A stretch of DNA of 40,494 nt, taken from assembly GCA_046590705.1 (NCBI GenBank), contig JBKJUK010000117.1, forward strand, positions 1 through 40,494, written 5' to 3'. Numbering within the stretch: the stretch's first letter is position 1; every line of letters starts with the position of its first letter. The notes under the pieces were generated by a model. That model saw nothing but the letters and a program-made list of their open reading frames with translations. It was not told the DNA's origin and searched no databases. Origin of the DNA: JBKJUK01 sp046590705 (GTDB lineage: Bacteria > Acidobacteriota > Thermoanaerobaculia > Gp7-AA8). Below, one piece after another: positions 16,576 through 24,233 of this stretch. A program made the position numbers and the translations under genes.

Positions 16576-17463
16576 CTACTTCACGTTGGCCCGCACCGTA
16601 AGCGTGACCGGCGCATCCGACCCGGTCGCTGCAGAAATCTGAATCCGCTCTTCGAGCGCACCTGCCCTGGCCCTTCCGCCATCGACTGACACTGTGAAAT
16701 TCGCCCTGGCCCGCGGAGCGACGGTGGCCGGATGTTCGAACCAGAGACAGCGGCAGGTCGATCTGGCCACCTTCACCGTGAGCGGCGAGGCGCTGTTGTT
16801 CTCCAGTACAAAACTCTTCGTGCTCCTGGTGCCCTTCTTTACCTCACCGAAATCCTGCATAGCCGGGGTGATCACGATTGACGATTTCGGGGTCACTTCC
16901 TCCGCAGCAGGAGCAGACTCAGTCGACGATTCCGTCGAAGCAGTCGAGGATAATTCGGTGATTGCGGCGGCGTTCGATTCGGGCCGGTTGAACGCGTACT
17001 TCCAAAGCAGAAATCCAACCAGAGCCAGCAGGGCGACTCCCGCCGCGACCATGGCCAGCGTCCTGAGAGTTCCCGCGTCGCTTGTAAACGCAGATGGAAC
17101 TGTAGCTCTGCTCCCCGGGGCAGTGCGACGGATCTGATCCCACTCATCACTGCCTGTCGATCCCGTCTCCTGAGAAGCAGTTGATCTCGCCGCGGCACCA
17201 GGCATCGGCCCCGCTGCTGTCGCTGTCCCTGCTGTACTCCTCGGCAGCGGCGAGCCGACCTGCTCGAGTTCATCAATGCGAGCAATGGCAACCTCGATCT
17301 CACCGATCAGCAGCCTGTACCGCGAGGAGAGCACATCGGTCGGCGCCTCGTCGGCCAGACGGCGCAACGTGTCTCGCTGGTCCCGATAGCGGGAGCGCAG
17401 GGCGTCGAACTCTCTGGCGAGTTTCTCTCGCGAGTAGTTCACAGTCTTCAGATCTTCGTCCAT
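16576..17463 (-). CDS. Membrane-anchored DUF1573 protein
   Basis: A 295-residue protein. The N-terminal third is charged and predicted helical (NYSREKLAREFDALRSRYRDQ, then an IDELEQVG segment), probably a coiled coil in the cytoplasm. A low-complexity linker rich in A, T, S and G follows, then one membrane helix (about 135-155, LRTLAMVAAGVALLALVGFLLW). The outer part has a serine/threonine/glutamate linker and a DUF1573/ASH-like Ig domain from about 195 (IVITPAMQDFGEVKKGTRSTKSF; LTVKVARSTCRCLWFEHP). The CRCLW segment resembles the conserved cysteine motif of DUF1573. Role unknown; the fold is used for binding at the cell surface. Confidence 0.8.
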   Translation of the reverse strand: MDEDLKTVNYSREKLAREFDALRSRYRDQRDTLRRLADEAPTDVLSSRYRLLIGEIEVAIARIDELEQVGSPLPRSTAGTATAAGPMPGAAARSTASQETGSTGSDEWDQIRRTAPGSRATVPSAFTSDAGTLRTLAMVAAGVALLALVGFLLWKYAFNRPESNAAAITELSSTASTESSTESAPAAEEVTPKSSIVITPAMQDFGEVKKGTRSTKSFVLENNSASPLTVKVARSTCRCLWFEHPATVAPRARANFTVSVDGGRARAGALEERIQISAATGSDAPVTLTVRANVK

Positions 17464-17626
17464 AGGTCCTCCAGTCGAACCGACGCATCGTGTTGCCAGG
17501 CTGCAAGGGCCATGCGCTCACACCGCTGCAACCGGCTTTTTCAGACTGCGCCACTACCATACATCACCCCGCCGCAGTCGAATCAAGGTCCGACGCGCTG
17601 CATAACCAACTAACTGGTAGCCTGTA

Positions 17627-19267
17627 ATGGTGAAGATCTACATCGCTCAGCTCAACCCCACCATCGGGGCTCTCGAATCGAACAAGACCCAGATTCTGGA
17701 AGCATATCGGCGCGGTATCGAGGCTGGCGCGGAAGTGGTCATGTTCCCCGAACTGGCCGTCACCGGCTACCCACCCTGCGATCTTCTCGAGAGAAAAGTC
17801 TTCGTCGATCGGGCCATCGAGATTTCGGACGAGATCGCCGCGGCATCCGAATCGGCCGCGCTGATCTTCGGCACCATCGAATGGAACCGCACCGGGTACG
17901 GAAAACCGATCTTCAACGTCGCTGTCGTCGCCCAGCATGGAAAGGTAATTTTCAGACAACGCAAATCATTACTCCCCACCTACGACGTCTTCGACGAGCT
18001 TCGACACTTCGAGCCTGCACACGAGGTCGATATTTTCGAGCTCTGTGGCCGCAAGGTCGGCCTGGCCATCTGCGAAGACTTCTGGTTCGAGGAGGAGATT
18101 TCGGGCCAGCCCATCTACAAAAACAATCCCATCGAACAGCTGATCGAGCGTGGAGCCGAAGTCCTGCTCAACGTATCAGCCTCCCCTTTCAATCTCGGCA
18201 AGCGGAAAACACGCTACGAACTCTTCCGCGAGATTGCCTTGCGCTACGACGTTCCCATCGTCTACGCCAATCAGGTGGGAGGCAACGACGAGCTACTGTT
18301 CGACGGTTCGAGCATCGTCATCAATCGCCGCGGACAGACCGTCTTCTGCGCGAAATCGTTCGAGACCGATGAAGCGCTGGTGTCACTCGATGGTCCTGTC
18401 TGCGATGCAGTCATGACACTCTCCGAGGAGGAGCAGGTGGGTCGCGGATTGATTTTGGGGCTGTCCGACTACCTTCGAAAATCAGGCTTCACCGACGTCG
18501 TCATCGGACTCTCCGGAGGAATCGACTCTGCGGTGACCGCGGCCATTGCTGTGGAAGCGATCGGCTCTGAGCATGTCACCGGGATCGGCATGCCTTCACG
18601 CTTCTCCTCGCAGGGGAGTATCGACGACGCCGCGGCGCTGGCGTCGAACCTCGGAATTCGATTCGAGCTCTGCCCTATCGACACGATTTACCAGTCCTAC
18701 CGCGACACGTTCGACGTGCTGCTGGAGAGCAGGGACTTCGATCTCACCGACGAGAACGTTCAGGCCCGCATCCGCGGAAACCTGCTCATGGCCTGGTCGA
18801 ATAAGAAAGGCGCCATGGTGGTGAGCACCGGCAATAAGTCAGAGATGGCGGTCGGCTACTGCACCCTCTACGGTGACATGGCTGGCGGACTGGCCATTCT
18901 CGGCGATGTCTACAAAACCACTGTTTATCGGGTGGCCAGATGGCTGAACCGCGAGCGGGCAGTCATCCCCGAGTCCTCGATCACGAAAGCTCCGTCGGCA
19001 GAACTCCGCCCCAATCAGACCGACCAGGACAGCCTTCCTCCCTACGAGATTCTCGATGAAGTGCTGAAGCTCTACATCGAGCAGGGGAAAGAACTCGAAG
19101 AGATCGTAGCTCGCGGTTTCGATCACGCTCTGGTCGCGCGAGTGCTGCGGATGGTCGATGGGAACGAGTTCAAACGCCGACAGGCCGCACCAACCATTCG
19201 AGTGTCAGCCAAGGCCTTCGGAAACGGCCGCCAGATGCCCATCGCCCAACGGTGGAGAAGGGAGTGA
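17627..19267 (+). CDS. nadE: Glutamine-dependent NAD+ synthetase
   Basis: Makes NAD from deamido-NAD, ATP and ammonia drawn from glutamine. The 546-residue protein fuses an N-terminal nitrilase-type glutaminase with catalytic triad E42 (FPELAVTGYPP), K113 (RQRKSLLPTYD) and C149 (AICEDFW) to a C-terminal synthetase. The synthetase shows the P-loop VIGLSGGIDSAVTAAIA (about 288-304), VSTGNKSEMAVGYCTLYGDMAGG and SITKAPSAELRPNQTDQDSLPPYEILD. Length is normal for the two-domain bacterial form. It is transcribed away from the DUF1573 gene; the 163 bases between them must hold both promoters, though none is clear. A heptad array starts 7 bases after the stop. Confidence 0.97.
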   Translation: MVKIYIAQLNPTIGALESNKTQILEAYRRGIEAGAEVVMFPELAVTGYPPCDLLERKVFVDRAIEISDEIAAASESAALIFGTIEWNRTGYGKPIFNVAVVAQHGKVIFRQRKSLLPTYDVFDELRHFEPAHEVDIFELCGRKVGLAICEDFWFEEEISGQPIYKNNPIEQLIERGAEVLLNVSASPFNLGKRKTRYELFREIALRYDVPIVYANQVGGNDELLFDGSSIVINRRGQTVFCAKSFETDEALVSLDGPVCDAVMTLSEEEQVGRGLILGLSDYLRKSGFTDVVIGLSGGIDSAVTAAIAVEAIGSEHVTGIGMPSRFSSQGSIDDAAALASNLGIRFELCPIDTIYQSYRDTFDVLLESRDFDLTDENVQARIRGNLLMAWSNKKGAMVVSTGNKSEMAVGYCTLYGDMAGGLAILGDVYKTTVYRVARWLNRERAVIPESSITKAPSAELRPNQTDQDSLPPYEILDEVLKLYIEQGKELEEIVARGFDHALVARVLRMVDGNEFKRRQAAPTIRVSAKAFGNGRQMPIAQRWRRE

Positions 19268-19274
19268 GGGTGGC

Positions 19275-19309
19275 GAATGGAGAATGTTGAATGGAGAATG
19301 GAGAGTGGG
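19275..19309. repeat. Heptanucleotide tandem array (GAATGGA type)
   Basis: Five 7-base units: GAATGGA, GAATGTT, GAATGGA, GAATGGA, GAGTGGG. It begins 7 bases after the nadE stop. It shares the unit GAATGTT in second position with the array at 22632-22666 (GGATGTT there). Confidence 0.85.
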
Positions 19310-19373
19310 AACGGCGTTGCTGCTGCCCATTGTCAGGTTCGATCGGCAATCCATCGTCTCTGATTTTGACTCT

Positions 19374-19470
19374 CAGCGCCGGAGGCGCGGCATCGCACTA
19401 GCCCAGGCCGTCAGGCCTGGGATGTTACCCCCGCCCCACTTCTCAGAGCCCCGGAGGGGCGGCATCGCGA
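19374..19470. repeat. AGCSCCGGAGGSGCGGCATCG direct repeats with a palindrome between
   Basis: Two direct copies, CAGCGCCGGAGGCGCGGCAT (from 19374) and AGCCCCGGAGGGGCGGCATC (from about 19448), flank a perfect hairpin CCCAGGCC-GTCA-GGCCTGGG (19402-19421). Such units are common in Planctomycetota, Verrucomicrobiota and Acidobacteriota genomes (established knowledge; function unknown). They lie between the convergent nadE and DUF6702-like genes. Confidence 0.75.
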
Positions 19471-19526
19471 CTTCCGTCTTTCCTGACCCGCACCTAACCG
19501 GGGCGACGGAGGAATGACGCAATCCG

Positions 19527-20057
19527 TCACCGCAATGTCAGCAATTTCGCCCCTGACGAACGAGGACTAAACGTCACGCTGCGCACTGGCGAGGCGTTGA
19601 TCTTCACCACATTCATCTGATCTTCGAATCGGTCGAACAGCAATGTGTTCGTCAATCGCACGTTCCTGCCGCACGACTTTTGGGATTCGACAAAGATCCA
19701 CACCGTTTCCCCATCCTGCTTTGTTCCCACGATTCTCATAGGGATCCGCGCACCTGCTTCATCCGTCACCTGCAACTTCGCCTGCAGGTAGGCTGCGATC
19801 AGCGGCTCCGCTACAGCGCTCTTCATCAGCGACACTCTCCTGCCGGCCTGCGCAGAGAGCGCCGCCTCGAGATCGTCGGCAAACAGGCGAATGCCGAGCT
19901 CCAGCCGGTCGCCATTCTCACTCAGACCAGCTTCAGTCATGCTCAGGTGGTAACTGTGCGCGAACGCTTGCGGCGGCAGAAACGTCAGCAGCAAAACGAC
20001 GCTCATCGCATGCAACGCGGCGTTCTTCGCAGCAACCACAAACCTGCCACGCGGCAT
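19527..20057 (-). CDS. Exported DUF6702-like protein
   Basis: From ATG 20057 the protein has 176 residues. A signal peptide ends in SVVLLLTFLPPQAFAHS, and the mature start AHSYHLSMTEAGLSENGDRLELGIRLFADDLEAAL matches the 'HPFHVSVTEI...LEIslRiFtDDLE' pattern of DUF6702 proteins. Two cysteines are few for the length. The frame stays open to 20264, but the extra 69 residues are encoded by the repeat element at 20053-20203 and are not believable. ATG 20057 itself lies in the terminus of that element; an alternative start is the ATG at 20006, right at the hydrophobic core. No good ribosome site is seen for either. It follows the M1 peptidase gene on the same strand. Family function unknown. Confidence 0.7.
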   Translation of the reverse strand: MPRGRFVVAAKNAALHAMSVVLLLTFLPPQAFAHSYHLSMTEAGLSENGDRLELGIRLFADDLEAALSAQAGRRVSLMKSAVAEPLIAAYLQAKLQVTDEAGARIPMRIVGTKQDGETVWIFVESQKSCGRNVRLTNTLLFDRFEDQMNVVKINASPVRSVTFSPRSSGAKLLTLR

Positions 20058-20203
20058 TCCGAAAGAGCGCGCCGTACATGCTCGCGCGAGCAGAATGGCG
20101 CCGCGACTGAGGAATCTACGCAAAGGGGTCGCGCTGAACAATTCAAATCGCGGTCCTTGTGCGTAGATCCCTCGCACCCACCCAGCCCGCCGCTCGGGAT
20201 GAC
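20053..20203. repeat. GTCATTCCGA-type element at a gene start
   Basis: Left end GGCATTCCGA (20053-20062), internal arm ACTGAGGAATCTACGC (from 20105), core AATTCAAATCGCGGTCCTTG, second arm GCGTAGATCCCTCG (20161-20174), right end TCGGGATGAC (20194-20203). About 151 bp and very close to 12378-12527. It separates the M1 peptidase gene from the DUF6702-like gene. Confidence 0.88.
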
Positions 20204-20266
20204 GGCCGTTCGTGATCAAGCGATCTTGCTTCTTTCTCGGAATCGCCAAACGCCGCCGAAACATCC

Positions 20267-22573
20267 TTACGGTTTGTCCTTCGAGGTGGAACCACGCTTC
20301 TTCTCGAGTTCCTGCATGGGGTTGTCTTTCTTCTCTTCCTTGAACAGCTGGAAACGGGACTTGACCGGCTTCCGCGGGAAGGAGTTGTTACTCAGATCGG
20401 TATCAGCGGTCTCGAATTTCGGATCGAGCGCAATCGAGCGAATCTCTTTCTCCGTGAGAATGAGCCGTGAGACTTTCTGCGAGTCGAATCGCCAGATCTC
20501 CGCCGGCAGTCGCATCTCCTCACGACTCCCATCCGCGTATTCGACATCCATGATGACCGGCATGACCAGTCCTCCGATGTTCCTGAGATCGACCACATAG
20601 AGATTGAGCCTGGTCTTCAGAAGCTCCCTCTCTTCAGGCGTGAGTTTCCCGATCAGCTTCGCGTACTCCTCGCGCTCTTTCGCGGTGGCATTCAGTTCGT
20701 CGTAGTCGTTGTAGAAATCGCGCAGAGCAGGATCCTCATCCACTCGCTTCGACAGTGCGGCGTCCCGCTCGCGTGTGACAGTTGTTCGCTTCTCCTCGCG
20801 AATTTTTCTCTGCTCCGCTTTCTCTTTGTCCGGGTCCAGAGTGTCGACGTTGAATAGGCGGAGATTTTCGATGGAGATGTCGGTGTGATCCGTGGTGTAG
20901 AACCACCCGCGCCAGAACCAGTCGAGGTCGACGCTGCTGGCGTCTTCCATCGTTCTGAAAAAATCGGCAGGCTGCGGACGCTTGAATTTCCAGCGGCGAG
21001 CATATTCCTTGAACGAGAAGTCGAAGAGCTCCCGTCCCAGAATCGTCTCTCGCAAAATCGAGAACGCCGCGGCAGGCTTGGCGTAACTGTTGTTCCCGAA
21101 CTGCAGCAGAGAGTCAGAACTGGTCATGATTGGTACCTGCCCGCTGCTGAGCATGTATTCCACGATTCTGTTGGCCTGTCCTCTGCGCGACGGATAGTCC
21201 TTCTCCCACTCGGCCTCGGCCAGCGATTGCAGGAAGGTATTGAGGCCCTCATCCATCCAGGTCCACTCCCGCTCGTCCGAGTTCACGATCATCGGGAAGT
21301 AGTTGTGACCGACTTCATGAATGACTACCGAGATCAGCCCGTATTTTGAGCGCGCGGAGTAGGTCTTGTCCTCCTCGGGACGCGGCCCGTTGAAGCAGAT
21401 CATCGGGTACTCCATACCTCCCACCGGTCCATTCACCGAGATCGCAACCGGATAGGGATAGGCGAAGGTGTAACGGGAGTAGACGTTGAGCGTATGAATG
21501 ATGGCTGCAGTCGAGTAGCGGCTCCAGAGCGGCTCACCTTCCTTCGGGTAGAAGGACATGGCCAGGACCCGATTGCCTTCCACGTCGTGAAGCTGCGCAT
21601 CCCAGATGAACTTTCGCGAAGAAGCGAACGCAAAGTCGCGCACGTTGGCTGCGGTGAAACGCCAGGTTTTCGTGGTCGTCACTTTCGACGATTCATTACG
21701 TGTCGCTTCCTGCTCATTGACGATGAAGACTGGTTTCGTCGCGCTGCGTGCCTGCTCGAGTCGCTGCCGCTGCGTCGCGGAAAGCACCTCATCGGGATTC
21801 TGGAGAACGCCGGTAGAAGCGACGATGTGATCTGACGGCACGGTGATGGAGACGTCGTAGTCGCCGAATTCGAGGGTGAACTCCCCATTCCCAAGGAACT
21901 GCTTGTGCTGCCAGCCGTTGTTGTCGGTGTAGGCGGCCAGGCGCGGGAACCAGTGGGCGATCTCGTAGAGGTAGTTCTTATCTTTTGGGAAGTACTCGAA
22001 TCCCGTTCGTCCGCCGATCCTCTTGGCGTCGTTGACCAGGTAGTCCCAGTCCACGGAGAAAACGAACCTGCCGCCACTCGGCAGCGGCTCCGGCAGATCG
22101 ATGCGCATCATGGTTTCGACGATGCGGTACTTCAGCGGCGTGCCACTTTCGAGGGACACCTTGCTGATGTTGTAACCGGTCGCTGAATCCCGCTCCAGCA
22201 TGAGCCGTTCGAGGGTCTCGTACTTCAGTTTGTCGAACGAAGGCGCCTCATCGCCGCGCGAAGAGATGGAATTCTTCGTGAAGATGTTCTGGTCGAGCTG
22301 CAGCCAGAGATAGGTCAGCGTGTCAGGCGAATTGTTGTAGTAGGTGATGGTCTCCGAACCTGTGATCTTCTGTTTGCTGTCGTCCAGTTGCACCCGAATT
22401 TTGTAATCCGCTCGTTGCTGCCAGTAACTCCTGGCGGGGGCTCCGGAAGCAGTGCGGTATTCGTTCGGCGTAGGCAGAATCTCTTCGAGTTGCCGGAATT
22501 TGTCGACTGCGGGGGTCTGAGCCGATGCCGAAACTGTCAGCAAAACCAGAAACGAGAGAAGCCGAAGGCGCAT
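20267..22573 (-). CDS. Exported M1-family zinc metallopeptidase
   Basis: A gluzincin aminopeptidase-like protein of 768 residues from ATG 22573, where a GGAG lies 8-11 bases upstream and a signal peptide begins (MRLRLLSFLVLLTVSASAQ). The N-terminal beta-rich M1 domain carries WFPRLAAYTDNNGW. The substrate motif corresponding to GAMEN is GGMEYP (about 385-390). The zinc site is HEVGH (419-423) with the second glutamate at 442 in the expected HEXXH-X18-E spacing. Beyond the catalytic part, a helical charged segment (KEKAEQRKIREEKRTTVTRERD) and a small C-terminal domain are found, ending in a lysine-rich tail. Probably periplasmic or outer-membrane associated. It may share a transcript with the DUF6702-like gene behind it. 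Confidence 0.93.
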   Translation of the reverse strand: MRLRLLSFLVLLTVSASAQTPAVDKFRQLEEILPTPNEYRTASGAPARSYWQQRADYKIRVQLDDSKQKITGSETITYYNNSPDTLTYLWLQLDQNIFTKNSISSRGDEAPSFDKLKYETLERLMLERDSATGYNISKVSLESGTPLKYRIVETMMRIDLPEPLPSGGRFVFSVDWDYLVNDAKRIGGRTGFEYFPKDKNYLYEIAHWFPRLAAYTDNNGWQHKQFLGNGEFTLEFGDYDVSITVPSDHIVASTGVLQNPDEVLSATQRQRLEQARSATKPVFIVNEQEATRNESSKVTTTKTWRFTAANVRDFAFASSRKFIWDAQLHDVEGNRVLAMSFYPKEGEPLWSRYSTAAIIHTLNVYSRYTFAYPYPVAISVNGPVGGMEYPMICFNGPRPEEDKTYSARSKYGLISVVIHEVGHNYFPMIVNSDEREWTWMDEGLNTFLQSLAEAEWEKDYPSRRGQANRIVEYMLSSGQVPIMTSSDSLLQFGNNSYAKPAAAFSILRETILGRELFDFSFKEYARRWKFKRPQPADFFRTMEDASSVDLDWFWRGWFYTTDHTDISIENLRLFNVDTLDPDKEKAEQRKIREEKRTTVTRERDAALSKRVDEDPALRDFYNDYDELNATAKEREEYAKLIGKLTPEERELLKTRLNLYVVDLRNIGGLVMPVIMDVEYADGSREEMRLPAEIWRFDSQKVSRLILTEKEIRSIALDPKFETADTDLSNNSFPRKPVKSRFQLFKEEKKDNPMQELEKKRGSTSKDKP

Positions 22574-22631
22574 GTGAAATCTCCGATCCGAAGGGGAACT
22601 GGAAAACGGCGTCGAAGGTAGCACGAAAGGA

Positions 22632-22666
22632 GAATGGAGGATGTTGAATGAAGAATGGAGAATGGG
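22632..22666. repeat. Heptanucleotide tandem array (GAATGGA type), left arm of an inverted pair
   Basis: Five units: GAATGGA, GGATGTT, GAATGAA, GAATGGA, GAATGGG. It lies 29 bases after the EamA stop and upstream of the M1 gene. Its reverse-complement partner is at 22750-22784; the two arms could pair over most of 35 bases. Confidence 0.85.
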
Positions 22667-22695
22667 AGGTCAAAGACGGGTCACGAGGCCATTCC

Positions 22696-23664
22696 TCACG
22701 ATCCCTCCGTTACGGGCAGGATTGCCGCGGAGTCACCAGCCTTTGCCCTTCCATTCTTCATTCTCCATTCTGCATTCTCCATTCTCCCCGTCCTTACGAG
22801 AGCTACTCCGGCGAAGATGATGGACATGGCCGCTAGAGAACGCCAGCCTAATGGCTCTTTTAGAATCAGCCATCCCAGCACCACTGCAATGGCCGGGTTG
22901 ATGTAGGCGTAAAGCGCTACCGTTGAAGTGCGCAGCTTCGATAGCGCGTACACATACGAGCCGTAGGCGATGAGCGAGCCGAAGATCACCAGGTACAGGT
23001 AAGCGATCAGCGTGCGCGAGTTGAAGTGGAAAAGCGCGGCTTCTCCTTTCGTCAATCCGATCAGAGTGACTACGGCACCTCCGCTGAACATCTGAACGCC
23101 GGCCGACACCAGCGGTGTGGCGGAAGTCGGATGATATTTCGAGCGGATGCTGCCGTAGTCCCATCCGAGGCATCCGATCTGGATGGCCAGGACTCCGTAG
23201 AGAAAGTTGAGGTTCATCGAGCCGGGACGAACCTCGGGAGCGACCAGTACCGCCACTCCTGCGAAACCGATCAGCATGCCCAGGATCTTGCGCCGGTTGG
23301 GCCGCTCTCCATCTTTTCGTAGACCTTCCAGCATGGCCATCCAGAAGGGGGAGGTGGCAACCAGCAGCGCGGCGATGCCGCTGGAGATGTGGTGCTCGGC
23401 ATAAACGACTGCCACATTGCCGAAGCCGACCATGAGCAGACCGATGATGACCAGATTCAGCCAGTCCGCGCGGCCGCGGGGAAAGGCCTGACCGCGAGCT
23501 GCACAGATGGCCAGCAACAGCGCACCTGCAATGAGAAAACGTGTCCCGGCAAACAGAAACGTCGGCAGCGTCTCGATGGCCACGCGGATCGCGAGATAGG
23601 TAGTTCCCCAGACAACGCAGACCGTTGCGAATGCCAGCAGCGCAAGCCCGCGTTCACCGCGCAT
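22696..23664 (-). CDS. EamA/DMT-family permease (metabolite exporter)
   Basis: A ten-helix drug/metabolite transporter of about 322 residues with two EamA repeats. The first has AFATVCVVWGTTYLAIRVAIETLPTFLFAG-style sequence, the second ends with ALYAYINPAIAVVLGWLILKEPLGWRSLAAMSIIFAGVALV. I start it at ATG 23664 with AGGAGG 8 bases upstream; the frame extends to 23694. It overlaps the end of the Lrp/AsnC gene by 11 bases, so the regulator probably controls this exporter, as with LysE/EamA amino-acid exporters. The last 25 or so residues (from about GRMENAEWRMKNG) are encoded by a heptad array and a degenerate CACAGGC repeat and do not belong to the family. Confidence 0.92.
   Translation of the reverse strand: MRGERGLALLAFATVCVVWGTTYLAIRVAIETLPTFLFAGTRFLIAGALLLAICAARGQAFPRGRADWLNLVIIGLLMVGFGNVAVVYAEHHISSGIAALLVATSPFWMAMLEGLRKDGERPNRRKILGMLIGFAGVAVLVAPEVRPGSMNLNFLYGVLAIQIGCLGWDYGSIRSKYHPTSATPLVSAGVQMFSGGAVVTLIGLTKGEAALFHFNSRTLIAYLYLVIFGSLIAYGSYVYALSKLRTSTVALYAYINPAIAVVLGWLILKEPLGWRSLAAMSIIFAGVALVRTGRMENAEWRMKNGRAKAGDSAAILPVTEGS
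22750..22784. repeat. Heptanucleotide tandem array (TCCATTC type) inside the EamA gene end
   Basis: Five units: TCCATTC, TTCATTC, TCCATTC, TGCATTC, TCCATTC. On the coding strand they read GAATGGA-type units and give the protein tail ENAEWRMKNG. Between this array and its partner at 22632-22666 lies a degenerate CACAGGC palindrome (22711-22730). Confidence 0.85.
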
Positions 23665-24148
23665 TGGAGGCCTCCTCCTGCAGATCGATTCCACCTACTT
23701 TCTCGCAGTGCGTCTCCATGACGATGGTGGTACGGGTCACGAGCGAGAGGGGTGCGCCGCTGAAGCTCGACACGATGGCGTTGAGCGAAGGAATCGACCC
23801 GGTGCGGACTTTGATCAGGTAACAATCGTCTCCAGCCACTGAATGCACTTCGAGAATCTCGTCGCGCTGGAGTAGCGCGCGAAAGACCTTGGACGCTTTC
23901 CCGTCGAAGGAGCCGGCCCTTCGCGCGGAGATGAAAGCCGTTACGGTCTGCCCGACGGCTCTCGGATCGATCACGGCGGTGGTGCCGCGAATGACTCCAT
24001 TGCGCTCGAGTTTCTCAATCCGCTCAGCGACGGCCGGCCGGGAGATTCCGGCGCGCTCGGCAATCTGCGCCGCAGGCGTGCGCCCGTCATGCAGCAGTTC
24101 CCGGATGATGGCGCGATCAGTGGCGTCGAACTCGGAGTAGATGTCCAT
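23654..24148 (-). CDS. Lrp/AsnC-family transcriptional regulator
   Basis: A 164-residue regulator. The N-terminal winged-helix domain (about 8-60) reads DATDRAIIRELLHDGRTPAAQIAERAGISRPAVAERIEKLERNGVIRG. The C-terminal RAM ligand-binding domain (about 68-150) contains VTAFISARRAGSF, LEVHSVAGDDCYLIKVRTGSIPSLNAIV and a closing TRTTIVMET strand. Members sense amino acids or small metabolites and usually regulate a neighbouring transporter. The EamA gene starts before this gene stops, supporting a regulator-exporter pair. An inverted repeat sits 23-37 bases upstream of the start. Confidence 0.95.
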   Translation of the reverse strand: MDIYSEFDATDRAIIRELLHDGRTPAAQIAERAGISRPAVAERIEKLERNGVIRGTTAVIDPRAVGQTVTAFISARRAGSFDGKASKVFRALLQRDEILEVHSVAGDDCYLIKVRTGSIPSLNAIVSSFSGAPLSLVTRTTIVMETHCEKVGGIDLQEEASNAR

Positions 24149-24170
24149 ACCCCGACGATACTGTCACTTT

Positions 24171-24185
24171 GCTTGAAAAACAAGC
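24171..24185 (-). promoter_or_regulatory. Possible operator of the Lrp/AsnC gene
   Basis: GCTTG-AAAAA-CAAGC, an inverted repeat with an A-tract centre, lies 23 bases upstream of the regulator's start. On the minus strand a TTGTTT and a TATCGT are 17 bases apart and overlap the repeat, fitting a promoter with an autoregulatory site. Lrp-type proteins favour such AT-centred palindromes. The reading is an inference. Confidence 0.4.
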
Positions 24186-24233
24186 TTTTTACTTACGAAT
24201 CGTCAGCTTTCCAGGTGACTCACAGACGATTCG

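Noticed and set aside
19680..20600. 306-codon plus-strand frame
   Set aside because: It lies antisense to the DUF6702-like and M1 peptidase genes and crosses a repeat element; the minus-strand proteins have clear motifs.
22632..22800. Possible coding minisatellite or adhesin-type repeat
   Set aside because: The 7-base period shifts frame at each unit, so no repeated peptide is produced; the array is mostly outside the conserved protein.
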